A stretch of DNA of 13,823 nucleotides from Streptosporangiaceae bacterium (GTDB taxonomy: Bacteria > Actinomycetota > Actinomycetes > Streptosporangiales > Streptosporangiaceae), in the NCBI GenBank assembly GCA_030045175.1, contig JASIBM010000523.1:1-13823 (forward strand). Reading direction: 5' to 3'. Positions 1 through 5,306 of the stretch are shown here, piece by piece. Numbering within the stretch: the first letter of the stretch is position 1; the number at the start of each line of letters is the position of its first letter. The translations under genes and the position numbers were made by a program. The notes beneath the pieces were generated by a model that was not told the origin of the DNA, searched no databases, and saw only the letters and a list, made by a program, of their open reading frames with translations.

Positions 1-197
1 ATCAGCGCCCGCGCGTCAGTGCCGTAAACGGCCAGCCGCGCCAGGTGGTCGAACGCCCGCAGGTATACGACGACTTCGCCGGGCGCAGTCACCGTGACCT
101 GCGCCGTGAGCGTCTCAACGTGCACGCGGGCGTCATCGAATGCGGTGAACGCCTCCAGCGTCCACATCGGCCTGGCGTCGACTGGGAGACGGCCACC
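1..197 (-). pseudogene. C-terminal fragment of an XRE/DUF5753-type regulator (runs off left edge)
   Basis: Read on the minus strand from 197 to the window edge, this frame encodes GGRLPVDARPMWTLEAF, then TAFDDARVHVETLTAQ, and ends in FDHLARLAVYGTDARAL. The blocks 'hVETLTAxhTVTxPxEhxxYxRxFxxLAxhAVYGxxARALI' are the pattern I know from the C-terminus of actinobacterial helix-turn-helix DUF5753 regulators. No HTH N-terminus lies upstream. Instead the frame abuts, one base out of phase, the truncated DUF6879 reading frame at 199-562. The only ATG in this frame (240-242) would give an N-terminus unrelated to the family. I therefore call it a tail left by a deletion or recombination. The family assignment is from memory of its consensus, and the real 3' end is outside the window. 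Confidence 0.5.
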
Positions 198-198
198 C

Positions 199-562
199 TT
201 AGACGGGCCTGTTACTCGGCATGCGGGATCGCGCGCTCCCATACCGCTTCAAAGCCTCGCCGGCGTCGATGTTCGTGGCGTCCGTGATGGAGTGTTCGAA
301 GCGGATGTAAGGCGCGAGCGGCTCCGACACGATGCGCGCACGACGGAACCTCACGCCCCTGGCGATGTGGGCGCGCACCAGGGCGTGCCAGTCGGGCAGG
401 GCAGGCTCAGAGATCGCACTGCCCGCCAGCCAGTCCAGGAACTGCGGGTCAGACGGCGTGTACGCGTCCCGCATCTCTAGGTGCACCACCGAGGTCGTGC
501 GCGCGATCAGGTCGCGGAACGGCGGTCGCGATCAGGTCGCGGAACGGCGGTACCGTGCCCAT
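199..562 (-). pseudogene. DUF6879 family protein, broken at both ends
   Basis: The minus-strand frame from 489 down encodes VVHLEMRDAYTPSDPQFLDW, then RARIVSEPLAPYIRFEHSIT and NIDAGE, which is the conserved N-terminal half of actinobacterial DUF6879 proteins (full-length members are about 170-200 residues; function unknown). The open frame continues upstream through FRDLIARTTS but is interrupted by a TGA created by a 25-bp tandem duplication (502-551). Removing one copy restores an uninterrupted frame starting at ATG 560-562 (MGTVPPFRDLIARTTS...). At the other end similarity stops after NIDAGEALKR and a TAA follows at 199-201. The large remaining DUF6879 C-terminal half is missing and a DUF5753-like tail follows in another frame. 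As it stands, a GTG at 487-489 could still start a 96-residue peptide, but the gene looks dead. Confidence 0.6.
502..551. repeat. Perfect 25-bp tandem duplication
   Basis: The unit CGCGATCAGGTCGCGGAACG followed by GCGGT occurs twice head-to-tail without mismatch (502-526 and 527-551). Because 25 is not a multiple of three, the duplication shifts the reading frame at the 5' end of the DUF6879 gene. It is the most direct visible cause of that gene's inactivation. Perfect identity suggests it is recent (or an assembly error). Confidence 0.85.
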
Positions 563-780
563 TAGCCGCCTCCAGGATGATGTCCCGCATCCTGGCCGGG
601 AGCCTGACCACCGACTCGTGGTCCGCGATCAGGCTGTACCCGGCAAACGGCCGCCAGGGTATCCGGGTCGGTGACCGTCCGGCCCTGGAGCAGGAAGTCG
701 CCTGTCTCTTCATCGATGAACATGGCCGGGCAGTGGTCGCCGTCGGTGTCCGGGTCGATTCCGATGAAGCGTAGCGCCAT
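507..780 (-). pseudogene. Small conserved actinobacterial protein (MALRFIGIDP-type), frameshifted
   Basis: ATG 778-780 opens a minus-strand frame reading MALRFIGIDPDTDGDHCPAM, then FIDEETGDFLLQGRTVTDPD and TLAAV. At about 639-644 the similarity jumps one frame to GYSLIADHESVVRLPARMRD, then IILEA. Together the two halves match a short (about 90-100 residue) actinobacterial family of unknown function that I know as a frequent neighbour of XRE-DUF5753 and DUF6879 genes. Deleting one C in the run TGCCGGG (about 639-644) rejoins the halves as ...LAAVCGYSLIADHES. The second-half frame stops at TGA 507-509, inside the 25-bp duplication. It is the first of three lesions in this operon. A sequencing error at this base is the alternative explanation. 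Confidence 0.6.
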
Positions 781-894
781 GGGAGCTGCATTTGCCCAGC
801 TCTTCTCGCGGCTGGCGCTGCCGACGCTGGATGGCGCGGCCAGGATCCGGGCTGTGGCTACCCTCGCCACCATCTCCTGCCAGCGAGCACACCT

Positions 895-954
895 GTAATA
901 CGGAAACTGGTCGTTATGAGCTCTGGGCGTATTACGATCTGATAGGATGTTGTC
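895..954 (+). promoter_or_regulatory. Candidate promoter/operator of the toxin-antitoxin operon
   Basis: A perfect 8-bp inverted repeat, GTAATACG (895-902) and CGTATTAC (928-935), is centred about 40 bp before the ATG at 955. TAGGAT at 943-948 matches the actinobacterial sigma-70 -10 box. Its spacing would put transcription start at or within a base or two of the ATG, so a leaderless mRNA is possible, although AGGA at 944-947 could also act as a weak ribosome site. No good -35 is seen. RHH antitoxins usually bind short dyads in their own promoter, so this repeat is the natural operator candidate. Confidence 0.4.
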
Positions 955-1317
955 ATGCCAGCCGGCGAATCCGACTACGAGGGGGTGCCCTACGCCGACC
1001 TCGTATTTGAGGACATCGATTGGTCCGAGGTCGGAGAGCACGACCCAGCCCGGCGCGCCGAGCGCAAGGGGACGAGCGAGACCGACGTCCAGACTGAGTG
1101 GGCCACTGAGGCCTGTCAGGATGAGCGTCGATGGGTCCGGTCAGCGGGCAGCACATCAGGGCTAACGGTGAAAGTCACCGGCTACTCGGCCATGGCGGGC
1201 TTCGTGGTCACAACCATCGTCGCGCCCAAGGACCATCCGCCCAAGACGAGTTGGTGGGGTGCTACGGCCTGGGCAGCCAAGCCATCAGAGATCAAGATCT
1301 ACGAGGAGGGTCGATGA
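955..1317 (+). CDS. BrnT-like putative toxin of a type II toxin-antitoxin pair
   Basis: 120 residues. The centre and C-terminus (WATEACQDERRW; TVKVTGYSAMAGFVVTTIV; KDHPPKTSWWGATAWAAK) follow a layout I recall from short actinobacterial BrnT/DUF4258-like proteins. These have an acidic 'IDWSE' start, a helix with E/D-rich stretch, then two beta strands ending in WWGATAW. BrnT toxins are small ribonucleases that inhibit translation and are held by a downstream RHH antitoxin. That gene order (toxin first) is found here, with the next gene overlapping by ATGA. No classical catalytic triad can be assigned by eye. The start at ATG 955 is the first in frame after the promoter-like element. Toxin identity is an inference from size, motif layout and partner; the family call is moderate. 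Confidence 0.55.
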   Translation: MPAGESDYEGVPYADLVFEDIDWSEVGEHDPARRAERKGTSETDVQTEWATEACQDERRWVRSAGSTSGLTVKVTGYSAMAGFVVTTIVAPKDHPPKTSWWGATAWAAKPSEIKIYEEGR

Positions 1318-1700
1318 ACGAGAGCATCCGGGCCATGCTCGCGCAAGAGGCGGCCGAAGCCGAAGCGCGAGCAGAGGCCGAAGAGCGCGGTGAAGCCACC
1401 CCGATGCCAGGGCATCGGGGCCGCAGGCGCGCCCACGACCCATCGCAGGTCTACGCGGTTCGCATCCCCGTTTCCAGGCTCCGTGAACTCCGGAATGTGG
1501 CCGACAAGCTAGGCACTCCGCCATCGGCGCTGATTCGCACATGGGTGCTTGAACGACTCGACCAGTTGGCGGCGAACTCTCTTGAAGATGCGGCCGAGGT
1601 CCAGGTACGCGGCCAGGTTGTGAACCTCGGCCGCAGACGGCAACGAGGTGGCGCTGGTCGTGTTGCCAGCGGGAGCGAACGGGAGCGGCAACGTGCCTGA
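1314..1700 (+). CDS. Ribbon-helix-helix (CopG/BrnA-like) antitoxin and operon repressor
   Basis: 128 residues from ATG 1314, which overlaps the toxin stop as ATGA and is preceded by a strong GAGGAGGG ribosome site. Residues 1-40 are an acidic, Ala/Glu-rich helix (likely coiled or disordered). Residues about 45-83 read QVYAVRIPVSRLRELRNVAD then KLGTPPSALIRTWVLERL: one DNA-binding strand (YAVRIP) followed by two helices, as in MetJ/Arc/CopG proteins. The tail is Arg/Gly-rich and basic. The role inferred is to neutralise the upstream toxin and to repress the operon through the dyad at 895-935. The stop (TGA 1698-1700) overlaps the start of the next gene by 8 bp. The longer frame opening at 1131 is rejected because it is only the shadow of the toxin gene. 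RHH assignment is fairly secure; the antitoxin role is by context. Confidence 0.65.
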   Translation: MNESIRAMLAQEAAEAEARAEAEERGEATPMPGHRGRRRAHDPSQVYAVRIPVSRLRELRNVADKLGTPPSALIRTWVLERLDQLAANSLEDAAEVQVRGQVVNLGRRRQRGGAGRVASGSERERQRA

Positions 1701-2751
1701 TCCTGTCTACGTGCCCGTTCTTAAAGGTCGGCAGGGTGAGTTCGGCGCTCTGAAGCAAATCCAGCAGGTCACCCGGCAAAGCATTCTGCCCTTGATAGAG
1801 ATCGTGCCTGCACCATCCGATGACCGCAATGCACTCAAGCAGCTAATCAACCGAACCGCCAAGAAGCTAGGTTTGTGGGCGGGTGATCGCTTGCTGCTCG
1901 ATGCTGGCTTGCTGCCCACCGACGTCGAGATCAGCAATGGGCTAGGCGCGGTGGGATTCTCGGCTGCCGCAGCTATGGGCGAGTTTGTGAAGGCCATCCC
2001 TGTGGTGCGCCTTAACGATGAGGTCCAAGCCCATCTCGATGCAGCGGCAGTTAACGCCCGACACGCTAACGGCATAGCTATTCGGCTCAATGCCGAAGAC
2101 CTGGATGAGGACTCAGAGGACATAGAAGTCGCGCTCTCTGACCTGCTGGTAAGGCTCGGCGCCGATCCGAGCGAGGTCGATCTGATACTTGACCTCGGAG
2201 TTGTGGTGGGCGACCTTGGCGTTCGAGCGGGATCCCGGATCGTTGCCGACGCCGTGCGCGGCCTCTCAAGCATCGAGGATTGGCGGTTGGTGATTGTTAC
2301 CGCTGGCGCGTTCCCATCCGATCTGTCCGCCTTCGGCCCATGGACAGTCGGTGAGCCGATTCGCTACGACGCTGCCTTCTACGATCACCTGCAACAGCGG
2401 AAGCGACTCGCACGGATGCCGGTATTTGGCGACTACGCCATAGCGCATCCCTTGCTTGCGACTGGTCCAGCGTTTCCGCCAGCACCACAGCTCAGATATA
2501 CTGTCGCAGAGAGATGGCTAACGCTCAAGGGCGCTCGCAACGACCCACGTGGCAATGAGCAGTTCTACGAAGTCTGCGAGATAATCGCGCGGCACCCAGA
2601 GTTTGCCGGATCTGGACTCGGCAGCGCCGATGAACGAATAGCAAACCCGCGAAAGCAAGGGCCCGGCAACGCATCCACGTGGCGCGAGATCGGTACTACG
2701 CACCACCTTGACTTTGTGGTGCAGCGAATCACCACTCTGGGCGAGCCTTGA
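1693..2751 (+). CDS. Beta family protein (PF14350-like), accessory-module component of unknown function
   Basis: 352 residues from GTG 1693, preceded by GGGAG at 1681-1685 (7-nt spacing). The frame opens earlier at GTG 1648, but PDPVYVPVLKGRQGEFGAL is where members of this family begin (YVPVLKxxxGExxAL). Other family-like segments are ILPLIEIVP, WRLVIVTAGAFP and the ending STWREIGTTHHLDFVVQRI. A regular series of strand-like blocks (ILPLIEI, RLLLDAG, IPVVRLN, IAIRLN, LILDLG, LVIVTAG, VFGDYAI) separated by helices suggests a TIM-barrel-like fold; that is my inference. Family members are often neighbours of sce7726-type genes, as here. The overlap with the antitoxin implies translational coupling. 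Codon use is less GC-biased than in flanking genes, which suggests transfer. No catalytic residues can be assigned. Confidence 0.7.
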   Translation: MPDPVYVPVLKGRQGEFGALKQIQQVTRQSILPLIEIVPAPSDDRNALKQLINRTAKKLGLWAGDRLLLDAGLLPTDVEISNGLGAVGFSAAAAMGEFVKAIPVVRLNDEVQAHLDAAAVNARHANGIAIRLNAEDLDEDSEDIEVALSDLLVRLGADPSEVDLILDLGVVVGDLGVRAGSRIVADAVRGLSSIEDWRLVIVTAGAFPSDLSAFGPWTVGEPIRYDAAFYDHLQQRKRLARMPVFGDYAIAHPLLATGPAFPPAPQLRYTVAERWLTLKGARNDPRGNEQFYEVCEIIARHPEFAGSGLGSADERIANPRKQGPGNASTWREIGTTHHLDFVVQRITTLGEP

Positions 2752-3376
2752 TCGCTTGCCGCACCTCCCGCTGGAGCGTCGCCAGCGGAAGCTCGTCAGC
2801 CAAGGCCTGCCAGAGGCGCCAGCGGGTCGCTCTGCGCAGCCCAACGCTTAGCCCACGTCGATCAAGGACGTTGAAGGCCTCATCGCGCCAGAGCAACTGG
2901 GCAATCGACATGGGATCAGGTGCAGGGTTCGACGCTGGCATCCGCACGACGTTGAAGGACACTCCACATGAGGACTTGGAAGCCGACCACAGCCCCCACC
3001 AGTCCGGAACGAGGCTGCTGGCGCGCTCAGTGGCGGACTGGCCTTCAACCACCAGTATCGCCGTATCAAGCACTGCACTGTAGAGACGCGCCTGCGACTC
3101 AAGCCGGGCGAAGTTGTCTTGGGCGCTCTTTACCTCACATCCGGTGATGGTGCCGTTGATCGCGGCCAGATCAATCCTTGTGGCGCCCAGCGCGATACTC
3201 CACTCGCGCCGGTAGACGGTCTTGCGCGTGCGGTGCTGGCGCCGGAGGGCACCCTCAACGGCGAAGATGATCTCGCCAGCGCGCACGGCTTCACGATAGC
3301 GACCACGCCCGCAATCCGTTAATAGGCGAGGCAGGGCCTTTGCCGTATTGTGATCAACTTCCCCGTCGAGCTGCAT
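2729..3376 (-). CDS. sce7726 family protein with PD-(D/E)XK nuclease-like signature
   Basis: 215 residues from ATG 3374-3376, behind a GAGGGGGG ribosome site. An upstream in-frame start at 3457 would add 27 Cys/Gly-rich residues with no strong ribosome site. The body matches the sce7726 family: TRIDLAAINGTITGCEVKSA, LVPDWWGLW, NPAPDPMSIAQLLWRDEAF and the terminal RQAIKARPEW. Seen directly are D69 in RIDLA, E81-x-K83 in GCEVKS and Q95-xxx-Y99 in SQARLYSAV. This is the spacing and composition of a PD-(D/E)XK core (D...ExK) plus a RecB-like QxxxY motif, so a DNA nuclease role is plausible. That reading is mine, not established for the family. The gene is convergent with the beta gene and their 3' ends overlap by 23 bp. 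Lower GC than the flanks fits a transferred module. Confidence 0.75.
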   Translation of the reverse strand: MQLDGEVDHNTAKALPRLLTDCGRGRYREAVRAGEIIFAVEGALRRQHRTRKTVYRREWSIALGATRIDLAAINGTITGCEVKSAQDNFARLESQARLYSAVLDTAILVVEGQSATERASSLVPDWWGLWSASKSSCGVSFNVVRMPASNPAPDPMSIAQLLWRDEAFNVLDRRGLSVGLRRATRWRLWQALADELPLATLQREVRQAIKARPEW

Positions 3377-3431
3377 GCCAACCCCCCCTCGGGCTGCGCA
3401 TGCCGTCTCCACACCACGGGCATGCCCGCAC

Positions 3432-3460
3432 CACATGTATAGTATGTAACCGGGCAAAAG
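3432..3460 (-). promoter_or_regulatory. Weak candidate promoter for the sce7726 gene
   Basis: On the minus strand, GTTACATACTATACATG contains TACTAT (3444-3439), a TAnnnT -10 match inside the only AT-rich patch upstream of the gene. It would leave a leader of roughly 55 nt before the ATG. The -35 region is not convincing. This is the only sign that the gene is transcribed separately from the convergent operon. Confidence 0.3.
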
Positions 3461-3483
3461 CGACCGAACATACCCGGCAGTAG

Positions 3484-3630
3484 TTAGCAGGAGCGGGCAG
3501 GGGCAACCGACTTCCGACTGATCGGTTGTCCTGATGCCACAGATCCCACGCCTTGGTACGACACGACAGCCGCGACCGCCGCGACCAGGAGCACCGCGGC
3601 GGCGAGTGGCCGGTAGCGGTCGCGGGTCAT
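3484..3630 (-). CDS. Very small hydrophobic/exported peptide gene, unknown function
   Basis: 48 residues: MTRDRYRPLAAAVLLVAAVA, then AVVSYQGVGSVASGQ and a polar, basic end finishing in RSC before TAA 3484-3486. The N-terminus has basic residues followed by about 18 Ala/Val/Leu residues, as in a signal peptide or a single membrane anchor. ATG 3628-3630 overlaps the TGA of an upstream open frame (TTATGA), the usual sign of translational coupling in actinomycetes. Small coupled membrane proteins like this occur in conjugative or prophage elements of Streptomyces (Spd-like), but I cannot match it to a named family. It may also be the truncated start of a larger exported protein. Codon use (GCG, GTC, CTC) is consistent with real coding. 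Confidence 0.4.
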   Translation of the reverse strand: MTRDRYRPLAAAVLLVAAVAAVVSYQGVGSVASGQPISRKSVAPARSC

Positions 3631-3743
3631 AATGCGCCCCGCAGGGCAGCCAGCGCCTCGGTGGCGTAATGCCGGGCCGTCAATCCCCGGCGACTAGCGG
3701 CCAGGTGCCCGGGGCGACGGCAGCGCGCCGATCCTGAGCTGAA
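3627..3743 (-). pseudogene. 3' remnant of an unidentified gene coupled to the small membrane peptide
   Basis: A frame with no ATG or GTG start, bounded upstream by TGA 3744-3746, encodes HLAASRRGLTARHYATEALA then ALRGAL before its TGA. The helix-rich 'RRGLTARHYATEALAALR' looks like genuine protein sequence. Its stop overlaps the next ATG. I do not recognise the family. It is best read as the surviving end of a gene whose 5' part was lost when the MDMPI-like gene region became adjacent, but chance coding in GC-rich DNA is possible. Confidence 0.25.
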
Positions 3744-3802
3744 TCAAAAAGACAGCGCGGAAGGTGCCTGCGCGGCTGGCCGCCGTCCATGATTGGCAGC
3801 AA

Positions 3803-3833
3803 TGCCGTCCCGCTGCTGCCGCCAAGGACGGCA
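3803..3833. promoter_or_regulatory. 8-bp inverted repeat upstream of the MDMPI-like gene
   Basis: TGCCGTCC (3803-3810) and GGACGGCA (3826-3833) form a perfect dyad with a 15-nt loop, about 46 bp before the chosen start at 3880. There is no T-run after it, so it could be an operator or a leader hairpin rather than an intrinsic terminator. Dyads of this size are not rare in GC-rich DNA. Confidence 0.25.
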
Positions 3834-3879
3834 GCCGCGGGCAGCGGGCCTGCCCATGCACGAGGCCCCGGAGGCACCG

Positions 3880-4779
3880 ATGACTGGCCACAGTCCCCCG
3901 CCAGGCGAGATATTGCCCGGCCCTCTGTTGCTGCGGACCGCAGGCGGATGCGACCTGGACCCAGGGCACATGCTCGAGGCGTTCGCCCGGCAGCGGCTCA
4001 GGTTCGCTGCGATCCTTGCAGGATTCGGGCCAGATGACTGGGCCGCACCGACCCGGTGCGCCGACTGGTCCGCGCAGGATGTCGTCCGCCATTTGACCGA
4101 CTACACCGAGGTCGGCGGCAGCGTGGGGCCGGGGGATCGCACCTTCGACATCACCGCCGGCCACGACCCGAGGATCACGCCAGGCCAGCGGCTGGCCGCA
4201 ACGGCCGGCGAGCGACCCGACGCCACCTTGCGCCACCTGGTGACGGCGAGCAACGAGGCGCTTGCCGTCACGCGCGACTGGCTGGCCGAGGGCCGCAGGT
4301 TCGACGTGCACCTGCCGTACGGGCCGATGGACTGGACGATCTTCGTGCTGCACGGCCTGTGGGACTCGTGGATCCACGAGCGCGACGTGCTGCTCCCCCA
4401 GGGAACCGACCACCCCACCGATCCAGCCGTCACCGGCTACGCGGCCGCGTACGGGGTGTTCGCCGCCGCCGCGGTGGCGTCGAGGCTCGGCGACCCCCCG
4501 GCGCGCTGCCAGCTGACGCTGAGCGGTCCCGGCGGCGGCGTCTTCGACCTGGACAACCACGGCGGTGTCATCACCCTCACCGCTACCCCGATGAGCACCT
4601 CCGGGCCGCCCGCGGATCAGGTCACCGACGCGCTGGCCGGCCGCGCGCCGACCAGCACCGTGCTCGCCCACCTGCCCCCCGCCACCCGCACGGCGCTGTC
4701 ACGCCTCGCCGAGTACTACAACACCCCTGCCGGGCAGAGCCGGGCAGTCGCCAGCGCCGAGACCACGCAAGCGAGCTAG
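3880..4779 (+). CDS. Maleylpyruvate isomerase family mycothiol-dependent (DinB-like) protein
   Basis: 299 residues from ATG 3880, chosen because GGAGG at 3870-3874 lies 5 nt before it. Upstream in-frame ATGs at 3793 and 3856 add only unfavourable sequence. Residues 28-80 form the MDMPI N-terminal helical bundle with the conserved TRCADWSAQDVVRHL (His71). A second conserved block, FVLHGLWDSWIHERDVLLP (His158, Asp162, His166, Asp169), supplies the other metal-binding-type residues. The C-terminus (about 180-285) is an SCP2-like/MDMPI C domain with GGVFDLDNHGGVITLTA. Family members are metal-dependent enzymes that may use mycothiol as thiol cofactor in isomerisation or detoxification. The substrate here is unknown. 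It is followed 44 bp later by a co-directional VOC gene. Confidence 0.75.
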   Translation: MTGHSPPPGEILPGPLLLRTAGGCDLDPGHMLEAFARQRLRFAAILAGFGPDDWAAPTRCADWSAQDVVRHLTDYTEVGGSVGPGDRTFDITAGHDPRITPGQRLAATAGERPDATLRHLVTASNEALAVTRDWLAEGRRFDVHLPYGPMDWTIFVLHGLWDSWIHERDVLLPQGTDHPTDPAVTGYAAAYGVFAAAAVASRLGDPPARCQLTLSGPGGGVFDLDNHGGVITLTATPMSTSGPPADQVTDALAGRAPTSTVLAHLPPATRTALSRLAEYYNTPAGQSRAVASAETTQAS

Positions 4780-4823
4780 GACCCGAGCGCAGGCACTGGC
4801 CCGGCGCGATGGCACCTGCCATC

Positions 4824-5219
4824 ATGACGGCCATGCTGGGAAGACTCCACCACGTCGTGCTCGACTGCCCGGACCCCGCCGCGCTCGCCCGGTTCTACTC
4901 CGAACTGCTCGGCCAGCCGGTCACCTACCAAAGCCACGACTGGGTCGTCGTCGCCCCCAGCGACACATCCTCCGGCCTGGCATTCCAGCTCGCGCCCGAG
5001 CACCGGCCGCCCTCCTGGCCCGACCCCGCCGTGCCCCAGCAACTGCACTTGGACGTGATGGTCGAGGACGTAGCCGTCGCCCGGCCCCAGGTCCTGGCTC
5101 TCGGCGCCACCGAACTCGACGGCGAGGACGTGTACGCCGACCCGGCAGGGCACCCGTTCTGCCTCATCAAGCGGCCCGCCTGGGCGCCGCCGATCCCTGT
5201 TGGCCCGCCCGGCAAGTAA
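4824..5219 (+). CDS. VOC superfamily (glyoxalase/bleomycin-resistance fold) protein
   Basis: 131 residues as called. The N-terminus LGRLHHVVLDCPDPAALARF then YSELLGQPV, the centre LHLDVMVEDV and the end ADPAGHPFCLI are the classic single-domain actinobacterial VOC pattern, with His residues at LHH and QLHLDV as likely metal ligands. Such proteins bind a divalent metal and act as dioxygenases, lyases, isomerases or drug-binding proteins. The specific substrate cannot be told. The start is uncertain: ATGs at 4809, 4824 and 4833 are in frame and none has a clear ribosome site. I take 4824 as a compromise, and the homology begins at LGRLHH. The frame is open back to 4056, but that part is a shadow of the MDMPI-like gene. 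Confidence 0.8.
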   Translation: MTAMLGRLHHVVLDCPDPAALARFYSELLGQPVTYQSHDWVVVAPSDTSSGLAFQLAPEHRPPSWPDPAVPQQLHLDVMVEDVAVARPQVLALGATELDGEDVYADPAGHPFCLIKRPAWAPPIPVGPPGK

Positions 5220-5306
5220 GCACCTCGGGACCCCTGGCGTGGCGACCGCCTCGCAGTGGCATGATCGTGCCCGGGCAGGTGGTTCGTGCCAGGCAGGGAG
5301 GCCAGC

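Noticed and set aside
781..1041. Upstream extension (from 1041) of the MALRFIGIDP-type minus-strand frame
   Set aside because: It crosses the promoter and start of the plus-strand toxin-like gene and resembles nothing known; family members start at MALRF.
3671..3691. GCCGGG/CCCGGC dyad with 9-nt loop as a terminator
   Set aside because: Only 6 bp, no T-tract, and inside a possible coding remnant; expected often in this base composition.
3694..4671. Minus-strand open frame of 325 codons opposite the MDMPI-like gene
   Set aside because: Gly/Arg/Val-rich low-information translation, antisense to a clearly recognisable enzyme.
4056..4808. Upstream extension of the VOC reading frame
   Set aside because: Arg/Pro/Ala-rich out-of-phase reading of the MDMPI-like gene; homology to VOC proteins starts at about 4833.
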